Notes: generated by a model from the sequence alone, not told the origin. DNA of 64,000 bases from Cordia subcordata (GCA_028554755.1 JAPTOF010000012.1:1010501-1074500), one strand, 5' to 3'. Positions 23,763 to 35,340 are shown, counted from the stretch's first letter. A program made the numbers and translations.

Positions 23763-25876
23763 TACGTTTCCTACTCTACCTCACCCTTCTCTTCCTCCTC
23801 CTCCTCTCCGCCACCTCTCACGGCGGAGACAACGACAATGACTCCGACGCCGACTCCTCAGCAACCCCATCTGAAAAACCAAACCTCAGATCAACTCAGC
23901 TGATACTAGTGAAAATATGGTGCTTAATATTAGTGTTTGGAGGCACTTTTCTTGGTGGGATATCACCATACTTTCTCAAGTGGAACGAGGAGTTTTTGGT
24001 GCTGGGGACGCAGTTTGCTGGTGGGGTGTTCTTGGGGACTGCTTTGATGCATTTCTTGAGTGATTCTAATGAGACTTTTGGAGACTTGACCAGCAAAGAG
24101 TATCCTTTTGCTTTCATGTTGGCGAGTGCTGGCTTTTTGCTCACCATGTTGGCTGATTGTGTGATTTTTCACGTTTTTGGGAAGCAAAAGAGTGGATCTT
24201 CTCGTGCTGCTGATGCTCAGCTACAAGGTTTGTGCTTTTTTTTTTTTTTTTTTTGGTAGATTGTGTACCAGTATTTTGGGCTCGTTTGAATTAACTTTTT
24301 TATAAGCACTTTTTTAATGAAAAAAATTCTTTTGAAAAGTAAAAAATTCTAGTTTCTAGAGAAACTGTATTTGAACTGTAATTTTTTTTCTTAAAATTTT
24401 AACTTTTTTTGAAAACCTAGTCAAAGAATGGAATTTTTTAAGAAGTATGCTTTTCTTGAAAAAAAGATCGATGTAAACAGGCCCTTATAAGATAGAGTGC
24501 TAACGTTGTTGTCTTAACTAATAATTCAAAATTAACTATTGATCAAGACAATTATTTTGAAGATTATGAATGCAGATCTCATCGTTTACAATCTCATAGT
24601 CATTTTGTTGTATGTTTTTGTAGGATTATGTGTAAATTCATATTAATGCGAGTGAATTTATCTATTTACTTATTCATTGACTTCAGTAACTATCATGTGT
24701 GTGGCTATGTATGGCTGCTATTGTTTATGTGTTTCAAGGGAGATTTTTTAGGTCATGTATCATACATAGTTATTAATTGCTGAACGATTCAGAATTCTCT
24801 GCATATTTTTCTCAATAGCTTTTTCTGAAACCTGTTATTGATGATTTATGCATCTTTCACCATTCTTTAATTTCTTGAACTTCATTTTGTTCAGAATTAT
24901 TGAGGTGGTCTATTATAGATATATGTCCATGTTTGACACAGTTGATGCAGAATTTAGAGAAAACTTCAGTTGTAAATACAATTAAGTTGTGATTGGATGT
25001 TGTTTAACTACTATTCTCTATATAGCTGGTGAATTTAGTAAATTATGAACCTCAATTTGTGTGCAAGGATGCCATATTTTTGGCCAAGAGGCTGCTTGAT
25101 AGCTCCCCGACCAGGCTTTTGTGTTTGTTGCAGGGCATTCTCAGCATGGAAAAGGAAGCAGCAATGAGATAATTACACAATCTCAGCTTGAGGTGAGAAA
25201 TTTTGTTGTTCCTGAACTTTTAACTCCCAAGGCCTTCTTTTTTGTGCCTAATCCTCTCAGGTTTATCGAAACCTAAAATGAATTTGCCGGGTGTTTCTTT
25301 ATTTAGTGCTTACTAACTCTATGCATACTTGCTTTTCTGCTTTATCAGATCCATGACAGCACAGAGCACTACTTCGCAAAAGCTCCGCTTGCTGCTGCTG
25401 GTTCACTTGCAGATAGCATATTATTGATTGTTGCCTTGTGTTTCCATTCTGTCTTTGAGGGCATTGCGATCGGAGTTGCAGAGACCAAAGCCGATGCTTG
25501 GAAAGCACTTTGGACGGTCTGCCTACACAAGATATTTGCAGCAATTGCAATGGGAATAGCTCTCCTAAGGATGATCCCAAATCGACCTCTCTTATCCTGT
25601 GTAGCTTATGCTTTTGCCTTTGCCATATCAAGTCCAATTGGTATTGCTATTGGAATTACAATCGATGCTACAACTCAGGGTCTTGTTGCAGACTGGATCT
25701 TTGCAATATCTATGGGTCTGGCTTCCGGTGTGTTCATCTATGTGTCGATTAACCATTTACTCTCCAAGGGTTACAAGTCTCAGAAGTTGGTCTCAGTAGA
25801 GAGTCCTGCATACAAATTTCTGGCTGTCCTTTTGGGCGTCAGTGTCATTGCTGTTGTAATGATATGGGACACGTGA
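23759..25876 (+). CDS. ZIP11: ZIP-family zinc/metal transporter, ZIP11/ZIP2-like
   Basis: Membrane importer of Zn and related divalent metals into the cytosol. Exons 23759-24227, 25134-25192 and 25349-25876 give 1056 nt, 351 aa, normal for the family. Visible: an N-terminal signal peptide ([21 protein letters not shown]); TM1 [22 protein letters not shown]2 with [22 protein letters not shown]3 [16 protein letters not shown]; a variable loop with the metal-binding HSQHGK; TM4 with the ZIP signature [12 protein letters not shown]5 with [10 protein letters not shown]; then TM6-TM8, ending VVMIWDT. The TM4 and TM5 histidines and the glutamate are all present. The order ZIP, SERAT2, CNNM agrees with Arabidopsis At1g55910-55930 as I recall it, which favours ZIP11 over ZIP2. 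It converges on the QRT1-like gene, with 536 bases between stop codons. Likely functional. Confidence 0.93.
24279..24487. mobile_element. MITE in ZIP intron 1
   Basis: Starts GGGCTCGTTTGAATTAAC and ends TGTAAACAGGCCC, inverted GGGCYYGTTTRNAT ends, with CTAGTTTCTAGAGAAACTG in the core. Non-coding, about 208 bases; same type as the element at 17939. Intronic, so it should not affect the protein. Confidence 0.6.
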
Positions 25877-26388
25877 TTTCAAGCAAAGATGTCTGCAAAT
25901 CTGAAATTGCTCATTGTGCTAAATCATAGCAATAGTTAAGCCTGCCAAGGGAAGATACATATTTTTGGACTACAAAAGTTGTCAAGAAAAGATGCAGACC
26001 AATTAGGATGGTGGAGTGGTAGATTCTAATGGCTGTTATAAGATGCAGGATCTTCATTATTGAGGAAAAAGAACGATAAAGATCAGATCATTCCATAGGT
26101 GAAACCGGCTCCTTAATTTTCTCCTTCATTTTCGTGGTGCTAATGTTACCATGAATGGGTTAAGCAAGAATTAATTGTTTAATTTCGGGGTAAGTTGCAA
26201 GTACTTCTTTTGGCCATCGTTAAGTTTGTGTGTTTTAAACCATCCTGGTTATGTATCATATTTCTCTCAGCTACCTGGGGAAAAAAAGACTACTATACTC
26301 ATTTCTCTCTGCAAAATTAGTATTGAGATACAACTCTTAGCAAGACTGTTTTGCTTAGCCTCAACCCCATGACAATGCCCCAAAAAGA

Positions 26389-26394
26389 ATAAAT
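26389..26394 (+). terminator. Candidate polyadenylation signal for ZIP
   Basis: AATAAA about 515 bases after the ZIP stop and about 20 bases before the QRT1-like stop codon on the other strand. If used, the two transcripts would overlap tail to tail. Confidence 0.35.
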
Positions 26395-26412
26395 ATTGCA
26401 TTTACATTTGGC

Positions 26413-27619
26413 TTATAATCTGAGCCATTGTTGTCCACCTATGAATTTCATGTCCAGAAAAGGCCTTGCTTCTCTGTAGCTAAAAGATCTAGACCACGGC
26501 ACCCGATATCTTCTGTCTGCTCCTTTTCCTCTGCACTTATATTCTCCAAAAACTGCAGTCCTGCAGACACAATGAAACATTTCTTAGTGTCTGTGGAGAA
26601 GGACGGAAGGGGCGAGAAATCTCCGAGAATGATCAGCTAGTAACCCAACACTGAAAAAAAAGTAGGGAAGTTAGTGAAATCTGTACTTTTGTCTATGTGG
26701 CTCATCCCAATCACTCCACCCTGAAGGAGTTATGATGTCATCAATGTCGCAGTACGAATATACCGTATGCGAAAAGTTTCCCCAAGCTCTGCCTAGGAAG
26801 ATCTTCCCAGTTCCCGTTATTTTGCAGTTCACGAAAGAGTAACCTGTATCTTCATGTGGTGACTCCCTGTGGTGAGCTGCTATTGCTCCAGATTTGGTGG
26901 CTATTGAATGGAGAATACAATCCTGCTCAAAATAGGATCTTCGTCAGTCCACAAGTTAAGAGACTCGATAGATAGAGTGCAAAGAGTAATTAGATAGAGC
27001 AAGAGAGTCCATTTTGTATTCAGTATCGATATTATTGAATAAAGAAAATCACCAGCAAAATCAAACAAAAACGTACCCTATAGAGTGATTTCGCATTGCC
27101 AAATATGAAATCAATTGATCCTTGGATGTAAGACTGATAATAGTAGTGTGATCCAGACTGATCTAGTAGTGTGTCCTGAGTACCCAGTACTCTGATTTTA
27201 TAGAACATTGCTTTATCACCTGTTACTCTCAGTGCCACGGCTTGCCTGCCTTTGTCTCCAGGAGCTGCAGCTACTGAATTCTGCAATCTCAGCAAATTAC
27301 TCGTCATAAAACAACCAAACCAAACCGAGCCATATTAAAATGGAGCCACATTTCCCTAGGTGAGATATCATAAAACATAACATTATTATTTATAACCTTG
27401 AATGTGATTCCTGTTGCGCAAAAATAGTTGGAGTCTATGGTAACAGAAGCTGTGTTAAAAGTCCCTATCACCACACCATTTTCAGTCTCGTCTGAGGCTT
27501 TATCATGCCAAGTGATCACAGTTTGAGATGTCCTGTTTTGATCCCCAATGAATGAAATGTATGGCTTCCACGCTGGAACATGTACCTTTTCTCTGCATCA
27601 CATTTTCACCAATTTATTT

Positions 27620-27678
<59 letters not shown>

Positions 27679-28598
27679 GTTGTAGCAAAGAAACGACAAA
27701 AGAGGAGAATTTAGTGTAATAAATGCGAAAGAAGTGTCGGTAGCATGGAGCCAGAAAAGGATTCGGGCATGCATAGTACGATGAAGCATGGGAATATCCC
27801 ACTTGCATGTAATTGTCTTTACGCAATTAAGTTTCGTATGGATTGATTTTTTTTAAACACCGTTTTTTATTATAATTTTAAAAAAAAAAAAAAGTGTTTT
27901 TTTGAAAAGCTGAATTTTTTGGGTTTTGGCTTTTAATTACTTATTGCAAAGAAAAAATGCCGTTTGTAGAGAAAAGGGCATTTTTTTCATGAAAAAAAAT
28001 AAGAGCCAATCCAAATAGGTCCTTAGTGTATGAGGGAAGTTTCGTGCAGCTAGCGAGTGGGCATAAACCATGAGAAATATTCATCGAGAACCGCCATGGG
28101 GGCTTAGAGCAATGTTTGGGGGAAGATTTGAGAGGAGTTGGTTTTCAAATTAGTTAATTTATAATTGGCTTATTAGCCTCTCTTAAAAAAAGTAGTAAAA
28201 CTACTAAGAGAACCCAATAACAGAAGCTTCTAACTTGCAAGTTAATTGATCACCCACGTCTCAGAATTCAGACGTGCATATAACTACACTCTCAAAATCC
28301 ACTCTCGAAGTTCAAAACACGAGAAACTATCAAATCTTCCTCTCTTTTTAGAGAATGATAAAGAAAATAAATGCAAACATATAAAAAAAAAATTTTTCCT
28401 CAAAAATTATATTTTTACGGTAAGTATTTAACTTAGTTTCAAAAATAACTAAAACTCTCAAAAGAAACTCAAATTGAATTTTTTTCAATGGACAAAAATT
28501 TTAACTCCTTAAAAAAAAAAAAAAACTTTTTTCAGAAGCTACAAGAAAAAATAAATAAACTTTTAAAAAAGCAAACCAAATCGAGCCATCTATATAGC

Positions 28599-28637
<39 letters not shown>

Positions 28638-28945
28638 GTGTGTGTATATATATATATATATAGGTTGATGATCATGTACCTGTAAATGCCTGGAAGAATG
28701 TAAATCTTCACTCTCTGAGCATTGTTAACAGGAACCAAGTCAACTGCGCACTGCACAGTGGTTGAATCTCCACCACCATTTTTATCAACCACAATAACTC
28801 GGCTTCCATTGTATTCTTGATCTCTAATATCCAACCTCTGCTTATAATCACGAACCCTCATATCATCCCAAGTAATATAATATCTGGCATCAATTGTGAC
28901 GGCCAAAAACACTACGACGCAAAAGCTCAGATAAGTTAACCTCAT
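26413..28945 (-). CDS. QRT1: Pectin methylesterase, QRT1-like (group without PRO domain)
   Basis: Secreted cell-wall enzyme that removes methyl esters from homogalacturonan. Exons in transcript order: 28945-28680, 27592-27397, 27280-27077, 26922-26687, 26560-26413; 1050 nt, 349 aa. An N-terminal signal peptide (RLTYLSFCVVVFLAVTIDA) leads straight into the catalytic domain with no PRO region. Family marks in order: GIYREKV, QAVALRV, LGTQDTLLD (catalytic Asp), SIDFIFGNA (second Asp), LGRAWGNF (Arg), then GWSDWDEPHRQK, VFGEYKCRGKGA and the end QQWLRL. These blocks, especially ITWDD near the start, resemble Arabidopsis QUARTET1 (recalled, not searched), which acts in pollen-tetrad separation. Start: the ATG at 28945; a reading from GTG two codons earlier is not needed. 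Introns are GT-AG. No breaks seen. Confidence 0.92.
27620..27678. repeat. (TAA)n microsatellite in QRT1-like intron 1
   Basis: Nearly perfect ATA/TAA trinucleotide repeat of about 57 bases, 28 bases outside exon 2. Its length may vary and it borders the splice acceptor region. Confidence 0.95.
27836..28024. mobile_element. MITE relic in QRT1-like intron 1
   Basis: Runs from GTATGGATTGATTTTTTTT to CAATCCAAATAGGTCCTTA and has the GAAAAGCTGAATTTTTTGGG / GGCTTTTAATTAC interior of the GTTTGGATTGGCTTTT group. Non-coding. Confidence 0.5.
28598..28664. repeat. (TA)n(TG)n microsatellite in QRT1-like intron 1
   Basis: About 65 bases of TA repeat with a short TG break, immediately beside the donor of exon 1 (15 bases away). 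Confidence 0.95.
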
Positions 28946-30120
28946 TGCCACAGGGAATTTAGAAAGAAGTGCTTATGGGTTTTGTGAAGTGGGTATGCAT
29001 GCAAGAAAGTAGTGAAGGCAATAAATATTGGAGCGTGCTTTGTTTTTCTTGTGTTATGAGAACTAACTTATGAGGCTAGCAATGACATGTTACATGAACG
29101 TAAAGCATGAGTTATACATATATATGAAATACACAGATGGAGTTAATTAGTTACGAAAGTTGTAGACGTTATAATATTACGAGAGGATTCGAATACGGAG
29201 TCTTTGTGTGGGAATTGGGATTGGAATTGTTTAAGAGGAGATAAGTAGATCTGTTGAAGAGTAGTTCTGGAACTCCAAGGGGTGTGTAACGGTTATGTTA
29301 AATAATTTCTTTTGCTTCTTCTAGCTTGAGAAGAAGTTAACCACCTGGATTTTATGTTTGGGCTTAAAATTCGGACCTTGAGCACTTATCTGACGTGGTT
29401 TGAGTTCATTCGCGACTCAGACACTAGCTGTCAATGCGTTTGGATAGTTTAAAACTGCTTCTTCTCTTATTTTTTTAATCGAACTCAAATTTTTGGTATT
29501 GTAATAATTCGATAATTTTATATAGTTTATAAGGAATAAAATTTCTAGCCCTTATGTTTGGTAATGACGGACGGGGGTTTTCTCCAACATTTATTAATTT
29601 GTAAAGATTCTTAAATTATTGTAACGTGGTATAATTTCACATTTAATTTTAACAAAATATAAAAAGATTATCAATTTACCCCTCTGATAATTCATCTTTT
29701 TGGTAGAGAGGCTATTGAAGTTAGTTTTTCGAAGTTATAATTTTGGGTAATTTTTCAAAGATAAAGTATACACTCAATAATATTTTATTTCTATCATCTT
29801 ATTTTTTTGGTTTCCCTATGTAAAGTTGGAAATAGTCTTAAACAATATTCGGGTAGGAAAAATTTAAAATTTGCAAAAATAAAATTAATATAGTACCATA
29901 AACAAAAAAAAATCTACGAAATATCCAAATATTTACCTATTTAGTAAATTCTGCGTTAGGCCCAACTATATTGGGCCCAAAATTTCCAAACACAAAATAT
30001 TATATTGGGCCATGTTAGACTAGCCTTATTAAATTTACAAACACACGCGGACACACTCTTGTGACTGGATAAACTTGCTGCCCCTGGAGCTCTGGAAACC
30101 CACCAAGCAAACAGCAAACC
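28946..30120. other. QRT1-like upstream region, no gene
   Basis: AT-rich. Presumably holds the QRT1-like promoter; a TATA-like ATATATGTATAA on the minus strand near 29112 is a weak candidate. No coding sequence recognised. Confidence 0.5.
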
Positions 30121-30140
30121 CTTTGTTCAGGGACGCTATA

Positions 30141-30158
30141 CTATGCACCTGCAGGTGC
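30141..30158. repeat. Perfect palindrome TGCACCTGCAGGTGCA
   Basis: A 16-base perfect palindrome. GGTGCACC and AAGGTACACC words recur near 31500-31530, on the other side of a minisatellite, which suggests the ends of an unrecognised 1.4-kb element. Confidence 0.6.
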
Positions 30159-30534
30159 ACGTTGGTACTGTGAAATCAAGTGCTATTAATGAGCTCTTTT
30201 TTCCTTTTTTTTTTTTTGTTTCTTGCAATCATCTCCTCTTTCCTCTCTCCTTTACTTCACGACAAAAACTAAATCTCACAAAATCCTAATACAATTCTTT
30301 AATTCGATTTGTTCAACAACTCAACAAAAAAATCAAATCAAAATCGCATCTCAATTTGACTGAAGCAATAACGTTCAAAGAAATAGAAAACATCTGTAAT
30401 TTTGAATTGTGAGTTATGAACAAAAATATATAAATCTGATGAATCTTTTCACAAACAAACAGAAATTGCATAGTGAATAAATAGTTATGGTTGTTTCAAA
30501 ACTAATTTCAATTATAAACAAATATTTTGATGAA

Positions 30535-31035
30535 TAATATGCTATTAAACAAACAATAATAGCCTATAGAACGAACACTTATAGAACACTAAACAAACAA
30601 TAATATGTTACTGCTATTGACCAAATAATAATAGCTTACTAAACAAATAATTATAGAACATTGAACAAACAATTATAGAATACTGAACAAACAACAATAG
30701 GTTATAAAAAAAACAATTATAGAGTATTAAACAAACAATAATAGAGTACCAAAGAAACAATAATAGCCTACTTAACAAACAATAAAAATCATGTTGAATA
30801 AATAGTTATAGAGCACTGAATAAACAATAATTGGATATTGAACAAAAAAAATAGTAAACTGCTGAACAAACAACAATATACTACTAAACAAACAGTAATA
30901 GCCTATAAAATAAACAGATATAGAATACTAAACAAATAATAATAGTGTACTGAACAAATAGTTATGGAATATTGAACAAACAATAATAAGCTATTAAACA
31001 AATAATAATAGCCTACTGAACAAATATTTATAGAA
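30535..31035. repeat. 22-bp minisatellite, unit TACTGAACAAACAATAATAG+2
   Basis: About twenty diverged units with a period of 22 bases (for example CATTGAACAAACAATTATAGAA and TACTGAACAAACAACAATAGGT in adjacent positions). The unit length is not a multiple of three and every frame has stops, so it is not protein coding. No spacer/repeat distinction exists, so it is not a CRISPR-like array. Confidence 0.8.
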
Positions 31036-31039
31036 TTTT

Positions 31040-31760
31040 AAAACATCACATAAAATAAAAGTCTTCATCAATCTCCTCCACCTCTTTCAGAATCCTTTCT
31101 TCCTCTTTCTTGCTTTCTTGAAGTCGTGGTTTTCATTTTCTTAGCTTTCTTCTTTGCTTCTTTTTCAACTCTTTTGTGTTTTTTTTTTTTTTCCATTTCT
31201 TCTTCAATAGCAAAGTCATAAAGCAATAATAAACTCGACAAAGATATCAAATCAAAATTGCACACAATAAACCCTATGTTGATCGTGGTAAAATCGTCGA
31301 GCGATAGAGAACAGAGATGTTGAGAGAGAGATAATAGAGATGTAGAGAGAGAGAAACAAAAAATAGAGATGTGCAATATCAGAGAAAAAACAAAGAGAAG
31401 TAAAGAAACGAGAAAGATGTTGCTTGTGCGACTGTTCAAATTTTTTTTTAACATATATATAAACACGTGTTATCACGGGTGTGAAGCTGCATGTTAGTGA
31501 AGGTACACCTTAGTGAGGGTGCACCTTATAATTTGCGCCACCATACGGGTTTATACCATTCTTCCCATTTTTAAGAATAGCAATTAATGTGTAATTTCGA
31601 CAATATATTTATAAGAATACAATCCCTTATGATGATCGAAGATTTGTTGGCATTCTTCTAAAGTAATAGAAACCCTCTTTTGAACACAGTAATTCTTCGT
31701 GCACGGAAAGTAAATGAACTATCACTAATTGATAGTAAGATCTTTTGTATATTTTTGTAA
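31040..31760. other. Intergenic; low-complexity frames only
   Basis: The minus-strand frames at 31068-31476 run through CT/GA-rich low-complexity DNA (AGAGAGAGATAATAGAG-like) and give Ser/Leu/Lys-biased peptides with no recognisable domain, so no gene is called. Confidence 0.5.
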
Positions 31761-32588
31761 GGGTAAATTGCACAGAACCCCCTTCTGTTTTGTCATAAGT
31801 GTGCGTTTATCTTTTGTGATTTAAAAATTAGTTAATTATCCCTCTGTGCTTTCAAAAGTGAAACACACACGCTCATTTTTCTAATGTCATTAGTTTTGGC
31901 TAACGAAAATGCAAAAGGACTAATTTGCCCTTCAAACCCAGGGATTAATGATGCACTTATAGCAACCATAAAAGGATACGACACACTTATGACAAACCAC
32001 AGGAGTTATAGTGCTATTTACCTTATTTAATTGGAAATGTAGATTATTAATAATTAGTTAATTAACTAATAATTAAATAATTTATTATTAATAATTGATT
32101 AATTAATTAATCAAAAAATTAAAAATTAAAAATAATTAAATAATTAATTTAATTAATGAGATGGTGGTTGTGCGATTATGACGACAATGAAGGTCAATTT
32201 CTTTTCTTATTTTTCATTTTTCGATGACAAATATATTTACTTGTAGTAACGAAATAAATGTAAATATGTTTGTAATATAATTAGTTAAAATTTACATTTA
32301 AACTAAGGTCAAGAGTTCAAGTTTTTTCTCTTACAAATGTTTTTTCAAAACAAAAAAGGAAGGGCATTTTTTTTTTATCAAAATAAAGTTTAACAACAAA
32401 AAAAACTAAGCCCAAACGCAAGTTCGGTGCGTGTCCCACACGCTCGGTTAAATCTATCAGAAAAAGTGATGGAAGGGAGTAATGTACTTCACTTTTAGAA
32501 AGCACAGGGGGTAACTAGCTAATTTTTAAATCATAGGAGGTAAACGCACACTTATGACAAATCACAAGGAGGTCCGTACAATTTACCT
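31761..32588. mobile_element. Non-autonomous TIR element (MULE-like), 828 bp
   Basis: Left end GGGTAAATTGCACAGAACCC and right end GGTCCGTACAATTTACCT are inverted copies that continue inward for about 110 bases (TTTTGTCATAAGTGTGCGTTTA against TAAACGCACACTTATGACAAAT; AAAAATTAGTTAATTATCCC against TAGCTAATTTTTAAATC). Both sides are flanked by TTTTTGTAA (31752-31760 and 32589-32597), a 9-bp target duplication as made by Mutator-like elements. No coding capacity in the AT-rich core. A relative lies at 57918-58912. Confidence 0.85.
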
Positions 32589-33025
32589 TTTTTGTAAATA
32601 TAAATGAAAACTTTACTTGCTGAGGGGAAAAAAAAAGAGTAATAGAACTTATTAAATTATTACTTTGTCGGATAACTACATGAAATTTTGTGTACCTTCT
32701 TTTGATTATTAAAATTATTTAAGAAAGAAATACAGGTTTAACTTTACCAAAAGAAAACCTCCCCTCCCCCCTTTGTCAACCAATTTACCTTTTCTTTTTC
32801 TTTCTTTTTTTCCTTTTTTCTTCCAAAAAAATAAAAGTCGATTACATGAAAATTAATTTAGGTGAGGAGACTTCTCTCTAATATCTTCACTTAAGGGAGT
32901 CTTGTGAAGATCTCATGGCCCATTAACACTTAAAGGTTCCAAAGGAAAAAATATGTTAGTGGTAGTTCGGTATGAACTGTCTCATCTGGTCAATTTCGTC
33001 CTGCACAAGAAGGATTTTTATCTAA

Positions 33026-33331
33026 CTCTACTAGAAATTGGCAATTTTGAGACGGAATATTTGAGATCGTCTCAATTTGAGATAAATTTGATACGAAAAA
33101 TTTCCATCTCAAATTGATACGAAAAGTCTGGACAAAATTTTCTAATAAGTTAATACACAATTAAGACGAAAATTGGAAGCGAAAAATTCTTCCTCTCAAT
33201 TAGAGACAGAATTTTTAGTGTCAAAATTTGATATGATGGTTTTTTCCGTCTCAAAACGGATTGAAATGAAAATTTTTAAGTTTGATATAGAAAATTTCCA
33301 TTCCAAATTCAATTTTTTTTTTTGTAGTGTA
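33026..33331. mobile_element. CACTA-like non-autonomous element
   Basis: Right end TTTTTTTTTGTAGTG reads CACTACAAAAAA on the other strand, the typical CACTA terminus; the left end CTACTAGAAATT is a decayed counterpart. The interior has repeated GAGACGGAAT / CCGTCTCAAA words in both orientations (33050-33260). About 305 bases, non-coding. Confidence 0.6.
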
Positions 33332-33339
33332 AGCTTGTA

Positions 33340-33770
33340 CCCGGAAGTGACAGCAAAAGGGAATGTCAAACTAAAAACTGTAGTGAAAGTGATGTATTTT
33401 GTAAGGGCTGAATCAGTGAGCAAACCAACCATACCTACTAACTGAACCAAGGTTGTAGGTCAACAAAGCATCCTTTTTAATTTGACGTCACAAAGATTTC
33501 AACCATGGAATACGGTTTAAGACCCTTGATTCCATTCTATAAGGGTTTGAATTAGTGAGCAAACCATTTGTACTTACCAACTGAGCTAAGGGTATAGGTT
33601 GACAAAGCATCCTTTAAGATTTAATGTCACAAAAATTTCAACTATAGACTAAGGTTTAGGACACTTGATTCCTTTTTTACGACCCCAAATTAATAAACAA
33701 AATTTTCGACTATGAAACAAGGTTTGGGACCCTTGATTCTTTTTTTTACAAACCCAAATTAATAAAATGT
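33340..33770 (-). repeat. Tandem SINE-like units (tRNA-derived)
   Basis: Two full units of about 135 bases and a partial third follow one another (AAGCATCCTTTTTAATTTGA and AAGCATCCTTTAAGATTTAA; CCCTTGATTCCATTC, CACTTGATTCC, CCCTTGATTCT). On the minus strand one unit reads TTAGCTCAGTTGGTAAGTAC, a pol III A box, followed about 30 bases later by ATTCAAACCC, a decayed B box. This fits a dimerised tRNA-derived SINE. Confidence 0.45.
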
Positions 33771-33795
33771 GCTAGATAGTATGGAAAAAGAAAAG

Positions 33796-35340
33796 TCAAA
33801 CGCCGTTGCTGGAGATCGAACCCGGGTCGCCCGTGTGACAGGGAGGAATACTCACCACTATACGACAACGACCTGGTTTACTTTCTCGTTTGCATCCTAC
33901 CAAATTTTTTTTTTTTTTTTTGGTTTGTATCCTATCTAGTTTAAAGTACCAATGACAAGGACAAGTTCAGAGATTCACCTCTAGATTTGCTCTTTCTCGT
34001 GAAAACTCAACTTTTGTCAGGCAAGAAAAGAATTGTTATTTTGTTACTTTCGCTGGAAAAGATCATGAAACCAAGTCGAAATATAGCCACATTTAGTTTC
34101 AGTCGGAGATAACCAAGAGAGTTCTGATGTATGTCAGTCGTTGACAAAGTTTATAGTATTAATTAAGAGTGAATCTTCACCAGTGTTTTAACATGTTTAT
34201 AATGATGTATCCGGAGAAAGGGATCCAACATAGAATTAGTTTAGGACGCTTCTAATATTTAACAACATGAATTGATTATTCAAATAGACCATTTTATTGC
34301 TAATTGGATCACCGACGACATAAAAAAGTAATATCTGTTAGGAAATGAATTTTTTTTATATCCAATCCGCTAGACTGACATTAGTTCATTAAAAAAAATT
34401 ATAGGTTTAGGACAAAAATTTATAAGATTTTTTAGAAAAAATTGTAGTCCTATAATGTTTTAGACCTACAAATTTTTTTTATAAACTGATATTGCAAATT
34501 TTTGTTTTAAGCCTAGATTTTGTTTTTTTCTGAATTTAATGTTAGTCCAAATGAATGGAAGAACCACCCTTGGATGTTGCCATCATTGTGTCTCTCGCTA
34601 ACCAAAAGAAAGAATGTCTAAGTTCGTTTCCGGCATTTGTAACTAAAAGAAAATGACATGAATAGTTCATTATTATTAAACTTTATTTAAAACGATAGAA
34701 TATTACGAGGGAGTTTATGCTCAAAAACTGTGAGGCTCCTCAACAAGTTGACTGGGATAGTTTATCTACTATAAAACGCCGTAATAGTAAATTTGTCAAG
34801 ACTGCAATTTACAAGTCTCTATGTATATACATATCTGTCACCTAATAAATGCGATTCACTTAAAATCTAATATTATTTGATTTCAGAACACCATCGCCAG
34901 AAGTGAGCATAACTTTATTCAGTAAGAAATCTTAAACTTTTACGTATACAAAATATCATTTCAGTTATTTATACATACATATAATGGTTTAAAATCTCTC
35001 TCTTGTATCACCACAGAAGAATCATCAACAAAAGAAGATTTAAATTCGGTTACGTGTAATCTGTCTCATTTATGACCATCGTATCGACGTAAGAAAATTT
35101 TTTAGTCTTTTCTCCCCGTGGGTCAATGGCTGAGGACAAATAAGGTTACGTTCAATATCGGAATCGGCAATAAGACCATTGAACCATTAAGAGAAGATAA
35201 GGATGGACTCAACATTTTCTTACCTATCTGGTAATGACTGTATTTGCTTAGCATCGTTGTAGGCTTAGAACTTGTACGGCAATGCTTATCAAACTCATGT
35301 TGTACACTATTCATACAGGTCATCTATGTACTGCAAACAT
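33796..35340. repeat. Segmental duplication, copy A
   Basis: Colinear with 35760-37680 plus 42896-43210. Shared anchors in order: tRNA-Asp; AGATTTGCTCTTTCT; TTATTTTGTTACTTTCGC; AAAAGATCATGAAACCAAG; CTCCTCAACAAGTTGACTGG; GTGAGCATAACTTTATTC; AATGGCTGAGGACAAATAAG and TTCAATATCGGAATCGGCAA. Divergence and indels are substantial, so the duplication is old. Confidence 0.8.
33801..33872 (-). pseudogene. tRNA-Asp(GUC) pseudogene
   Basis: A 72-nt copy of the tRNA-Asp at 35768-35839. The acceptor stem, D arm and anticodon GTC remain, but changes break the last two pairs of the anticodon stem (CCTCC against ACGGG) and weaken the T stem (CCGGG against TCCAG). A T-run terminator still follows on the minus strand. 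Probably not functional. Confidence 0.8.

Noticed and set aside
27598..27826. Poly-Ile/poly-Tyr frames
   Set aside because: Translation of the TAA microsatellite inside a QRT1-like intron.
28598..28951. Start of the QRT1-like protein at the upstream GTG and read-through past exon 1
   Set aside because: The ATG at 28945 is in frame and followed directly by the signal peptide; the 3' part runs through the intron microsatellite.
30535..31035. CRISPR-like array
   Set aside because: Continuous 22-bp tandem units with no unique spacers, in a eukaryotic genome; it is a minisatellite.
31068..31476. Two overlapping minus-strand frames of 132 and 74 codons
   Set aside because: Low-complexity CT/GA-rich sequence, biased composition, no domain.
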